A stretch of DNA of 13,385 bases from Campylobacterota bacterium (GTDB lineage Bacteria; Campylobacterota; Campylobacteria; Campylobacterales; Sulfurovaceae): the NCBI GenBank assembly GCA_030595845.1, contig JAUVCL010000046.1, positions 1 through 13,385 on the forward strand, given 5' to 3'. Under the pieces are notes generated by a model that saw only the letters and a list, made by a program, of their open reading frames with translations, was not told the origin of the DNA and did no database searches. Positions 1 through 6,418 of the stretch are shown here, piece after piece; within the stretch, counting starts at the first letter, position 1; the number at the start of each line of letters is the position of its first letter. The translations under genes and the position numbers were made by a program.

Positions 1-2
1 TA

Positions 3-1109
3 CTATGTGAGATAATCTCATTTTATGGGGATAAAGAAAAGATTAAAAAGAAAATTCTCTCTGATTCTATAGACTGGTTATCGGTTGTTGAAATTGCAAA
101 TACTCATTTTCTTACAGCTGCACTTTATTACAGTCTTTTGGATCAAGATTTCTTACGTTTTATAAAAGATGAAGAGTTGCTTGCCTATTTAGAAAAAATG
201 TATACCCTTAACTTAGACAGAAATAAAGATATTATTGAACAATCAAAAGAGATGACTCAGATTTTATTAAAAAAAGACATTAAACCTGTATTTTTAAAAG
301 GTACCGCATCATTATTGGAAAACGATTATAGAGATGTGGGAATGCGCTTTTTATCTGACATTGATTTTTGTGTTTTTGAGAGTGATTTTACTCAGGCTAA
401 AGAGCAATTGATCTCTGTAGGATATATACCCGATATGAGTGATTCTGGTATTAAAGATATTGAAAAACATCATCACTGGTGGCCTATGTATCATCCAAAC
501 TGGGATACGATAATAGAAACACATAAGTCAGTTTTGACATTTCCTTACTCTCATTTAATTGAGTGTACTGAAAACACTTCTCAAAACTCTAGTTACTATC
601 CCGAGATGACTATTCTTTCACCGACATTACGACTGATTCATACCTACATACATAGTGATATAGTCGATAGAAGTTATGCATTTAAAAAAATGGATCTACG
701 CCAATTGTATGAAATGTCACTAATCATTGATAATCATACATCACAAATTGAATGGAAATATATAGAAGATTTTTTTAAGAGGGAAAAATTGTGGGATCAA
801 TTCAATAATAGACTTTCTTTGATCAATATACTTTTTAAAGTACAATCACCTATATTAGTAGAGAATAATAAGTCTAGATTACATATATATATTCTTTATA
901 TGTTTTTTAAATATCCTAATTCATATTTAATCAATAAATATACAAATTTTCAAATTTTACGTTATGAGTTATCTTATAGAAAAGTACGTCAGAGATATGG
1001 TGCCTCAACAAAAAAAGAATATATTTATCATGCATCCAAGATATTAAGAAATAAGATTTTTGCTAAAATAAGGAGTATAGAGAAATCTATTTATAGTATA
1101 TTTAAGTAA
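3..1109 (+). CDS. Nucleotidyltransferase family protein (NTP_transf_5-like), 5'-truncated
   Basis: The frame is open from the left edge (first full codon at 3) without a stop, so the start lies outside the window and 368 residues are visible. A TTG at 138 is only an internal Leu codon. Visible motifs fit the uncharacterised nucleotidyltransferase family: an upstream helix ending in HFLTAALYYSL, then FLKGTASLL near nt 291-317 (the G-[ST] signature), then LSDIDF near nt 351-368 with the paired Asp residues expected to bind metal, then HHHWWP and IETH, which resemble the conserved His-rich and E-x-H positions of this family. Relatives occur in surface-polysaccharide and peptide-modification clusters; the substrate cannot be told here. 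The gene is very AT-rich, above all its last third (nt 840-1000), unlike mnmA or murA, which suggests recent acquisition or a variable locus to the left. The family call is fairly sure, the function is not. Confidence 0.8.
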   Translation, partial: LCEIISFYGDKEKIKKKILSDSIDWLSVVEIANTHFLTAALYYSLLDQDFLRFIKDEELLAYLEKMYTLNLDRNKDIIEQSKEMTQILLKKDIKPVFLKGTASLLENDYRDVGMRFLSDIDFCVFESDFTQAKEQLISVGYIPDMSDSGIKDIEKHHHWWPMYHPNWDTIIETHKSVLTFPYSHLIECTENTSQNSSYYPEMTILSPTLRLIHTYIHSDIVDRSYAFKKMDLRQLYEMSLIIDNHTSQIEWKYIEDFFKREKLWDQFNNRLSLINILFKVQSPILVENNKSRLHIYILYMFFKYPNSYLINKYTNFQILRYELSYRKVRQRYGASTKKEYIYHASKILRNKIFAKIRSIEKSIYSIFK

Positions 1110-1200
1110 ATAGGAAAGTGTTTACATACTATTTCATATGATTGTTGTTCTTGAAATACATTTAGAAACAATAGGTTATTAATTGCCAATCTGATTTGGA

Positions 1201-1206
1201 TATAAT
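1201..1206 (+). promoter_or_regulatory. Predicted sigma-70 promoter (-10 TATAAT)
   Basis: A perfect TATAAT is preceded by TTTGGA, giving TTTGGATATAAT, the style seen in Campylobacterota, where the -35 box is weak and a T-rich -16 region matters. No good -35 lies 16-18 nt upstream. The element ends 21 nt before the ATG at 1228, giving a short leader. It probably drives the entericidin-like gene and mnmA together. The same 12 bases occur before the gene at 3725. Confidence 0.7.
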
Positions 1207-1227
1207 GTTGAAAAAAAGGATAATAGC

Positions 1228-1350
1228 ATGAAAAAATCTTTGTTATTTTTAATGGTAACACTATTTATCGGTATCTCTATGAGTGGATGTGCCACATGGC
1301 ATGGTGTTAAAAGAGATAGTACACAGGTATGGAATGTTGCAACTTCTTAA
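1228..1350 (+). CDS. Entericidin EcnA/B-like small lipoprotein (40 aa)
   Basis: A 40-residue ORF begins with the ATG at 1228, preceded by an AAGGA ribosome site at 1216-1220 and a promoter at 1201. It encodes MKKS, a hydrophobic stretch (LLFLMVTLFIGIS) and a lipobox ending in MSGC, so it should be lipidated at Cys23 and leave a mature peptide of about 18 residues. The remainder (CATWHGVKRDSTQVWNVATS) matches the entericidin pattern: Cys, small residues, a G-[VI]-[KG]-x-D segment, then a short amphipathic tail. Entericidins of enteric bacteria are envelope lipoproteins linked to stress and programmed lysis, but the role of short Campylobacterota members is unknown. The gene lies 18 nt before mnmA in the same direction with no terminator between, so co-transcription is likely. 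The lipoprotein call is strong; the family name rests on pattern recognition. Confidence 0.8.
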   Translation: MKKSLLFLMVTLFIGISMSGCATWHGVKRDSTQVWNVATS

Positions 1351-1368
1351 TTAGTACAAGGTAATATA

Positions 1369-2400
1369 ATGACAGAAAATAGAAAAAAGAAAGTATTGGT
1401 AGGAATGAGTGGAGGTGTTGACTCAACTGTCACATCTATACTTTTGCAAAAAGAGGGTTATGAGGTAGAAGGTGTCTATATGAAACTTCACCATAAACCG
1501 GGTTACCATGAAGAGAATTTTACAAAAGCACAGAGAGTCGCTGAATACCTGGGTGTTAAAGTACACTTTCTTGATCTAAGTGAAGAGTTTAAAGGTAATG
1601 TCTATAACTATTTTGTTGAAAGTTACAAGGAAGGTCTTACACCTAATCCCTGTGTCATGTGTAACAGAACTATAAAGTTTGGAAAGATGGTAGAGTTTGC
1701 AGACAGTATCGGTGCAGATCATGTAGCTACAGGGCATTATATTAAATGTGATGGTGAGTTTATCTATGCGGCAGAAGATGCAAACAAAGATCAGAGTTAT
1801 TTTCTTTGTGAAGTAAAAAAAGAGGTACTTCCACGACTTCTCTTTCCTCTTGGAACATGGATTAAACCAGATGTTAAAGCATATGCTGCCAACATTGAAG
1901 TACTTAAAGATTTTGCTACCCAGGCAGAAAGTTCTGAGATCTGTTTTGTAGAAAATACCTATGATGAAGTCTTGGCTAAGCATATGGAGATAGATATGCC
2001 GGGTGACGTTGTTGACAGAGAAGGTAATGTAGTCGGTACCCATAAAGGTTATATGCATTATACGATAGGAAAACGTAGAGGTTTTACGGTTGATGGGGCA
2101 CATGACCCACATTATGTACTGGAGATCAATGCTAAAACCAACCAGATAGTGGTAGGGACTAAAGAGAAACTTGAAGAGAATGAGTTTGAAGTCAAACAGA
2201 TCAATCTTTTTAAAGACCTTACAGAGTTTGACTGTATGGTGAAAGTACGTTACCGTACGACAGCAGTACCTTGTCATGTGATCATCTCTGATGGACGTGC
2301 TAAGGTGACACTTTTTGAACCAGTATTCGGACTTGCAAAAGGGCAGATCGCTGCTTTTTATGAGGGGGATAAGTTACTGGGGGGCGGAGTGATCTGTTAA
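1369..2400 (+). CDS. mnmA: tRNA-specific 2-thiouridylase MnmA
   Basis: MnmA (TrmU) puts sulfur on U34 of the tRNAs for Lys, Glu and Gln in the cytoplasm, using ATP to adenylate the base and a persulfide relayed from a cysteine desulfurase. The 343-residue protein has normal length. It shows the PP-loop SGGVDS at residues 14-19, the catalytic pair TPNPC95-VMC98-NR, the ADHVATGHY segment at 116-124, KDQSYFL at 140-146 and the second catalytic cysteine in SEIC192F. The Cys95-Cys192 spacing of 97 equals that of E. coli MnmA (Cys102 and Cys199). The C-terminal part (about 210-343) fits the central and beta-barrel domains, with KGYMHYTIGKRRGF at the junction. The ATG at 1369 has an AAGG ribosome site 7 nt upstream. 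It probably shares the promoter at 1201 with the small lipoprotein gene and converges with the transpeptidase gene, with 20 nt between the stops. Confidence 0.97.
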   Translation: MTENRKKKVLVGMSGGVDSTVTSILLQKEGYEVEGVYMKLHHKPGYHEENFTKAQRVAEYLGVKVHFLDLSEEFKGNVYNYFVESYKEGLTPNPCVMCNRTIKFGKMVEFADSIGADHVATGHYIKCDGEFIYAAEDANKDQSYFLCEVKKEVLPRLLFPLGTWIKPDVKAYAANIEVLKDFATQAESSEICFVENTYDEVLAKHMEIDMPGDVVDREGNVVGTHKGYMHYTIGKRRGFTVDGAHDPHYVLEINAKTNQIVVGTKEKLEENEFEVKQINLFKDLTEFDCMVKVRYRTTAVPCHVIISDGRAKVTLFEPVFGLAKGQIAAFYEGDKLLGGGVIC

Positions 2401-2420
2401 AGGCAGATTACTCACATATA

Positions 2421-3596
2421 TTAAGAAAATAGCTTTCTTTCATATCCATAGATATCATGTCTGAACTGGACGATACCTTCATCATCAATCCAAACAGTAT
2501 GATATTCTACATAGACGGGTATGTGCTGTTTTAACGTGATCCATTTGTTTTTAGCTGTCGTATAGGTATATCCTAATTGTTCGAGTAGGGCTAAAGGTTT
2601 TTCCAGTCTTATACAACCATGTGAAAAAGCTCTGACTCTTTTGTTAAAGAGTGATTTGGAGGGTGTATCATGCATATAGACATTATATTTATTGGGAAAT
2701 AAAAACTTCACTATGCCTAAAGCATTTCTACTTCCTTCTTTTTGATAAAGTTTTCCTTCACTGTTATAGGCAAAGCCTTTTTTTCTCAAATACTCTTCCG
2801 ACTTGTGTGCATATTCTTTTTTATAGATTGATGGTGGGACATTCCATCTTGGGTTCTTTACTACATATTGCAATTTTCTATTGAAAACGGGAGTTCTCAT
2901 TTTAGTTTTACCCACTACGATCTTCATATTTAAAACAGGTTTATCATTCTCATAATAATGCATTTTAAATTCAGGAATATTGATCAAAATATAATGAGAA
3001 CCTTTTGGACTTGAGATTCTTTCCAGTTGTATATTTTTCTTTACTTTTGTGATAATATTGTTAATTGATTTTTTTAATGCTCTTTTTGTCTGTGGGCCTA
3101 TCTCCCCATCAATGGTTAAGCCGTGTCTTTGCTGATACTTGAGAAGTTCCTCTGTAAAGTCAAGTGTATAATTTGGGTTTTCTGCCAACTTTGCACCCTG
3201 TAATAGATTAAAGACTCTTTTTATTCTTATAATATCTTCTGATTCGTCACCTTTAAATTGTGGCGGAGTATATTGTCCTTTGATAAAATAGAGATAATCA
3301 ATATAGTCTTTTAAACCAGTATATCTTTGTGTTTTTGGCATGAGACTCATTGCATAATGATATACATTATCCTTTGTCTCTTCTTTTTTTATGGTTTTTT
3401 TACTGATTTTCCTATAAGGTGTTCTATCCCCTCTGAATCGTGCATAATTGAGGTTACCATTCAAGAGGCATTGTGTTATCTGATAGTTTGTGTTAGCATG
3501 ACATAATGAATATTTTCCCTGGTACTCTAATAGATTTTGATCAGGGTTCAGTGCAAAGAGAAAAGTGTTTATGAGTAGAAATAATATTTTTTTCAT
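2421..3596 (-). CDS. L,D-transpeptidase (YcbB/LdtD-like) with peptidoglycan-binding domain
   Basis: Predicted secreted enzyme of 391 residues that forms 3-3 peptidoglycan cross-links, or attaches proteins to peptidoglycan, in the periplasm. I choose the ATG at 3596 because it gives a clean signal peptide (MKKILFLLINTFLFA); the frame reaches an ATG at 3674, but that adds 26 unlikely residues over the divergent promoter. In order: signal peptide 1-16; a helical region rich in Tyr and Lys; a PG_binding_1-like repeat at about 142-175 (YQQRHGLTIDGEIGPQTKRAL); a YkuD domain at about 201-345 with VYMHDTPSK (His309) and the catalytic motif FSHGCIRLEKP (Cys328). The order PG-binding then YkuD, and SHGC-[IV]-R, match the YcbB class, though the N-terminal scaffold is shorter than in E. 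coli LdtD. No strong ribosome site precedes the start. The gene stands alone and diverges from the MotA-like operon. Confidence 0.92.
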   Translation of the reverse strand: MKKILFLLINTFLFALNPDQNLLEYQGKYSLCHANTNYQITQCLLNGNLNYARFRGDRTPYRKISKKTIKKEETKDNVYHYAMSLMPKTQRYTGLKDYIDYLYFIKGQYTPPQFKGDESEDIIRIKRVFNLLQGAKLAENPNYTLDFTEELLKYQQRHGLTIDGEIGPQTKRALKKSINNIITKVKKNIQLERISSPKGSHYILINIPEFKMHYYENDKPVLNMKIVVGKTKMRTPVFNRKLQYVVKNPRWNVPPSIYKKEYAHKSEEYLRKKGFAYNSEGKLYQKEGSRNALGIVKFLFPNKYNVYMHDTPSKSLFNKRVRAFSHGCIRLEKPLALLEQLGYTYTTAKNKWITLKQHIPVYVEYHTVWIDDEGIVQFRHDIYGYERKLFS

Positions 3597-3612
3597 ATCT
3601 AGATAATAGCTT

Positions 3613-3618
3613 ATTATA
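3613..3618 (-). promoter_or_regulatory. Possible -10 element of the L,D-transpeptidase gene
   Basis: On the minus strand TATAAT lies 16 nt upstream of the chosen ATG at 3596, preceded by TTAATATG. This would give a leader of only about 10 nt, and no Shine-Dalgarno is visible, so the call is tentative. Its position supports the shorter protein start, since a start at 3674 would lie upstream of this element. Confidence 0.4.
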
Positions 3619-3688
3619 CATATTAAAGCAATAGAATAAGATCTATGCAGAAAAAGAGTGTTCTCGTCCTTCATTTATAGATTTTGGA

Positions 3689-3694
3689 TATAAT
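3689..3694 (+). promoter_or_regulatory. Predicted promoter of the MotA/OmpA-like operon
   Basis: TTTTGGATATAAT ends at 3694, 30 nt before the ATG at 3725. The twelve bases TTTGGATATAAT are identical to those of the promoter at 1201. An AGGA ribosome site at 3715-3718 follows. No other strong promoter appears inside the operon up to 6330, so the three ORFs are probably one transcript. Confidence 0.7.
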
Positions 3695-3724
3695 CATTTA
3701 TTAATATTATACATAGGATGCTTT

Positions 3725-4831
3725 ATGCAACAATTTGACAGACGGAACTCCACTTCATGTACCTCACGCTCTTTTGCGATACTTCTTATACCTTTTCTCT
3801 TTTTATTGGGACTTGTTCTTGCTTATGTTGGATTATTCCCTCTAAAAGTAGAGGCACATACTTTGGGTATAGTCGCTTTTATCTTTGTGGTATTTGTCTC
3901 TTTTGTAAAACATAATGCCAATTATTCTGTCTGTCATATGCAGGGTTCATTTTTTAAAATGGAAGAGGATCTGCAATCAGCGTTAAGAGCAAATGCTTTA
4001 ACAATTATGAGTAAAACAAAGTCTACACTACATATTCAAGATTTTATAGCTGAATATTATCAAGATATACGTAATGACAACTTTGCACGCGTAGCCCCTT
4101 CAGTCTTTCCTATGCTGGGTATTTTGGGTACATTTATTGCCATTGCACTCTCTATGCCTGACTTTACAGTCAAAGATACTAGCGCACTTGATCGTGAAAT
4201 CTCTGTTTTGTTATCGGGTATTGGTACTGCCTTTTATGCTTCTATTTACGGGATTATGCTTTCACTTATATGGACATACTTTGAAAAAAGAGGTATAGCA
4301 AAAGTTGACAAACAGACTTATGATCTGGAAAAACTTTATGGTATGCGTGTATGGAAGAAATCAGAACTGATAAAACACGAACATATGCAAAGTGAACTTA
4401 AAGACCAACAGATAGTACAAACGCTCAAAGAAACATTTAACATGGACTTTATTAAAGAGTTGAACGAACAGTACCTGAAAAACTTTACAACGATCATACA
4501 CGATACAACAAACAGTTTTACCAAATTAACAGTACATATGCAGGAAGCTTCTTCTGAATTACGAGATACGCTTGAAAACATACATCACAGACAGGCGAGT
4601 ATTGATGCAGTAGCAGCGATGGAAAAAAATATTGAAGGCTTTAACAAAAGTGCCCAAAATATTCAAAGATCAATGGAACAGTTTGATGGTTCAGTGGATC
4701 ATACTTTTGATAAGATCGATGAAGAGTTAGGTCAGGCAGTAGATAAACTGGCTACCTTTGCGCGTATCATTTCTGAGCAGAATGAATTGATACTTGATAA
4801 TATGGCAGCACTAAAACAGCAAGAAAAGTAA
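3725..4831 (+). CDS. MotA/TolQ/ExbB-family ion-channel protein
   Basis: Predicted inner-membrane stator-type channel subunit of 368 residues. Hydrophobic segments lie at about 17-38, 47-63, 122-143 and 160-185, the four-helix MotA-like layout. The third carries VAPSVFPMLGILGTFIAIAL and the fourth LLSGIGTAFYASIYGIMLSLI, the conserved MotA_ExbB core with its GT and small-residue motifs. In the family, five such subunits surround two MotB/ExbD-type subunits and use proton or sodium flow to rotate. Unlike TolQ or ExbB it has a C-terminal tail of about 180 residues (190-368), helical and rich in Gln, Glu and Asn, which should be cytoplasmic and may be a coiled coil. The next gene begins 4 nt after the stop and encodes the expected MotB-like partner. 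The domain call is solid; what the machine drives is unknown. Confidence 0.9.
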   Translation: MQQFDRRNSTSCTSRSFAILLIPFLFLLGLVLAYVGLFPLKVEAHTLGIVAFIFVVFVSFVKHNANYSVCHMQGSFFKMEEDLQSALRANALTIMSKTKSTLHIQDFIAEYYQDIRNDNFARVAPSVFPMLGILGTFIAIALSMPDFTVKDTSALDREISVLLSGIGTAFYASIYGIMLSLIWTYFEKRGIAKVDKQTYDLEKLYGMRVWKKSELIKHEHMQSELKDQQIVQTLKETFNMDFIKELNEQYLKNFTTIIHDTTNSFTKLTVHMQEASSELRDTLENIHHRQASIDAVAAMEKNIEGFNKSAQNIQRSMEQFDGSVDHTFDKIDEELGQAVDKLATFARIISEQNELILDNMAALKQQEK

Positions 4832-4835
4832 TTAG

Positions 4836-6200
4836 ATGTTTAGAAAAGAAACAACAACTGAAGAGAGTAATTTTTGGATCTCGTATGCTGACTTGATGGC
4901 TGGGTTGCTCTTTGTTTTTATCTTACTTATTGGTGCTATTATATCTAAGTCTATTATCTTAAAATCAAGCTTACATATACAGGAAGAAGAGCTTTCTATG
5001 CTCTCTGATACACTTAAAACTAAAGAAGAAAACTTGCATGAATTAAGTGATAACCTTCTTAAAAGTAAAGCATTGGTGAGTGAAAAAGATGATGAGCTTT
5101 TTGATAGTGAAAAACTTTTAGCCCAAAAAGATGATGCTCTTTCTGACAATGAAAAACTCTTAGCCCAAAAAAATAAGGTACTTTCAGCGAATACGAAATT
5201 ATTATCGGAAAAAGATAAGTTACTTACACTTAAAAATGCGCGTATCGCAGGGGATAAAACAAAATTAAGCGAAGTAGCTAAATTGCTACAGCTTAGAGAT
5301 GCACGTATCGTAAAAGATCAACTTAAATTGGATGAAAGTGAAAGGGTATTTAAACTTAAACTTGAAGAGATCAGTAATCTTAATAAAATGCTGCTCGAAG
5401 CCAATGCCAAAGAGAGTGCACTTAGCAATAAAATTGTTATAGTACAGACCATTTTAGATGAAAATAAAGATGCATTAAAGAAGCAAAAAGACGAGTTGAA
5501 TAAAAAGAAAAAAAGCTTGAAAGACTATGAAGGTAAAGTACTGGTACTTTCAAATGAATTGACTGATTCAAAAGACGCAGTGAAGATCAAAGATGAAAAA
5601 CTTCTGGCTTTGCTGAATGCAATGGGTGAGAAAAAAACAAAATATGATGCCTTGTTAGGGAAACTTCAATCACAAAAAGCGAAGATAAAATCACTTACAG
5701 GTATTAAGCTACAAGTTGTTGCCGCATTGAAAGATGCATTGGGTGAGCATATAGATATAGATAAAAAGAGTGGGTCACTCAGACTTGCTTCGAACATTTT
5801 CTTTGGAAGTGGAGAATCTGCACTGAAGCCGGAGGCTGAAGTAGAGTTGAAGAAGGCATTTGAAGAATACATAGGCACACTTGTAAAAGATCCAAAGATA
5901 AAACCACATCTTGATAAAATTATTATTGAAGGACATACCGATAGTGTAGGTTCTTATATCTATAACTTAAACCTTTCACAAAAACGTGCACTTGCTGTGA
6001 TGGAGTATTTATTGACTTTGAATTTTACAAAAGAGCATAATATAAGACCACTTATGACAGCTTCAGGTAGAGCATACCTTGATACTATTATGGTAGATGG
6101 TGTAGAAGACAAAAATGCTTCAAGACGTATCGAGATTAAGTTCAGACTTAAAAATGAAGATGCCATGCATGAGATCGAAAAGGTTTTAGATGCGAAATGA
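4836..6200 (+). CDS. MotB/OmpA-family protein with long periplasmic coiled coil
   Basis: Partner subunit of the upstream MotA-like channel, 454 residues. Residues 12-39 (NFWISYADLMAGLLFVFILL and following) form a MotB-plug-type membrane helix with Asp19 at the position of the ion-binding Asp of MotB. Residues about 42-300 are almost continuous predicted coiled coil, rich in Lys, Leu, Glu and Asp, with internal repeats of 14 and 21 residues, both multiples of the heptad. Residues about 315-440 are an OmpA-like peptidoglycan-binding domain: NIFFGSGESALKPEAE, then IIIEGHTDSVGS (366-370 GHTDS), NLSQKRA, and NASRRIEIKF with the conserved Arg pair. Flagellar MotB and ZorB have much shorter linkers. 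The ATG is 4 nt after the upstream stop, so the two are probably translated in a coupled way. No cytoplasmic effector domain is fused to it. Confidence 0.9.
   Translation: MFRKETTTEESNFWISYADLMAGLLFVFILLIGAIISKSIILKSSLHIQEEELSMLSDTLKTKEENLHELSDNLLKSKALVSEKDDELFDSEKLLAQKDDALSDNEKLLAQKNKVLSANTKLLSEKDKLLTLKNARIAGDKTKLSEVAKLLQLRDARIVKDQLKLDESERVFKLKLEEISNLNKMLLEANAKESALSNKIVIVQTILDENKDALKKQKDELNKKKKSLKDYEGKVLVLSNELTDSKDAVKIKDEKLLALLNAMGEKKTKYDALLGKLQSQKAKIKSLTGIKLQVVAALKDALGEHIDIDKKSGSLRLASNIFFGSGESALKPEAEVELKKAFEEYIGTLVKDPKIKPHLDKIIIEGHTDSVGSYIYNLNLSQKRALAVMEYLLTLNFTKEHNIRPLMTASGRAYLDTIMVDGVEDKNASRRIEIKFRLKNEDAMHEIEKVLDAK
5103..5228 (+). repeat. Three 42-nt tandem repeats coding for 14-residue coiled-coil units
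   Basis: Units at 5103-5144, 5145-5186 and 5187-5228 encode DSEKLLAQKDDALS, DNEKLLAQKNKVLS and ANTKLLSEKDKLLT. The first two are close at DNA level (GAAAAACT-Y-TTAGCCCAAAAA is shared), the third has drifted. Fourteen residues are two heptads, so unit gain or loss would lengthen or shorten the coil without breaking its register. Confidence 0.8.
5229..5354 (+). repeat. Two 63-nt repeats coding for 21-residue coiled-coil units
   Basis: Units at 5229-5291 and 5292-5354 encode 21-residue blocks starting LKNARIAGDKTKLSE and LRDARIVKDQLKLDE. The DNA has diverged but the protein pattern L-[KR]-[ND]-A-R-I-x-x-D-x-x-K-L-x-E is clear. Twenty-one residues are three heptads, and the block directly follows the 42-nt repeats. 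Confidence 0.65.
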
Positions 6201-6330
6201 TTTTATTCCTATCCGTTTAAAAGAGGCTAATACTGCTTTAGACAAGCATAGTTTAGCACCTAAGATTGATGATAAATATCATAATAAACATAAATCTTTG
6301 TGGCAAAGATTTTTAGGGCTATTTAGATAA
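6190..6330 (+). CDS. Small unknown protein (46 aa) overlapping the OmpA-like gene
   Basis: An ATG at 6190 opens a 46-codon frame ending with TAA at 6328, overlapping the last 11 nt of the OmpA-like gene in another frame. An AAAGG at 6178-6182, 7 nt upstream, is a good ribosome site, so coupled translation is plausible. The product begins MRNDFIPIRLKEANTALDKH, has a charged middle, and ends KHKSLWQRFLGLFR. This end could form a short amphipathic helix with Trp, Phe and Leu on one face and Lys and Arg on the other, suited to lying on a membrane or docking to a partner. There is no signal peptide. The promoter of the next operon lies beyond its stop. I know no family for it; a third component of the MotA/MotB-like complex is an inference from position. 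Confidence 0.55.
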   Translation: MRNDFIPIRLKEANTALDKHSLAPKIDDKYHNKHKSLWQRFLGLFR

Positions 6331-6370
6331 ATGGTTTTTTGTCTTGCACCTAAGTGTGCTATACTTTAGC

Positions 6371-6376
6371 TATAAT
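6371..6376 (+). promoter_or_regulatory. Predicted promoter of the metalloprotease operon
   Basis: TATAAT preceded by CTTTAGC (ACTTTAGCTATAAT) is a typical Campylobacterota -10 with a T-rich -16 region. It ends 42 nt before the ATG at 6419 and lies downstream of the alternative TTG start at 6344, which therefore could not be translated from this transcript. Confidence 0.65.
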
Positions 6377-6418
6377 ACAAATAATTATATTAATAAAAAA
6401 TTATACAGGAAGAATAAT

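Noticed and set aside
138..140. TTG at 138 as start of the nucleotidyltransferase
   Set aside because: The frame is open upstream to the window edge, and the upstream residues (HFLTAALYYSL) look like part of the same family, so the gene is truncated rather than starting here.
1143..1172. Hairpin TTGTT...AACAA after the nucleotidyltransferase as a terminator
   Set aside because: The stem is short, AT-rich and bulged, and is not followed by a T-run.
1576..2277. A 233-codon open frame on the minus strand within mnmA
   Set aside because: It lies fully antisense to a certain gene, is rich in Cys, Phe and Ile in a random-looking order, and has no ribosome site.
3597..3674. Longer start of the L,D-transpeptidase at 3674
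   Set aside because: It would add 26 residues ahead of a clean signal peptide, lacks a ribosome site and lies upstream of the likely -10 element of the gene.
3725..6200. A complete Zorya anti-phage system
   Set aside because: ZorA/ZorB-like domains are present, but no ZorC, ZorD (SNF2 helicase/nuclease) or ZorE (HNH) gene follows; the coiled coil is in the MotB-like protein rather than as a very long ZorA tail; and the flanks hold core genes rather than defence genes.
3725..6200. Flagellar stator motA-motB
   Set aside because: The long C-terminal tail of the first protein and the 260-residue coil of the second do not fit the compact flagellar subunits, and no flagellar or chemotaxis gene is nearby.
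6344..6418. Longer TTG start of the metalloprotease at 6344
   Set aside because: It would bury the lipoprotein signal peptide, and the promoter's TATAAT at 6371 lies inside the added part; the ATG at 6419 has a good ribosome site.
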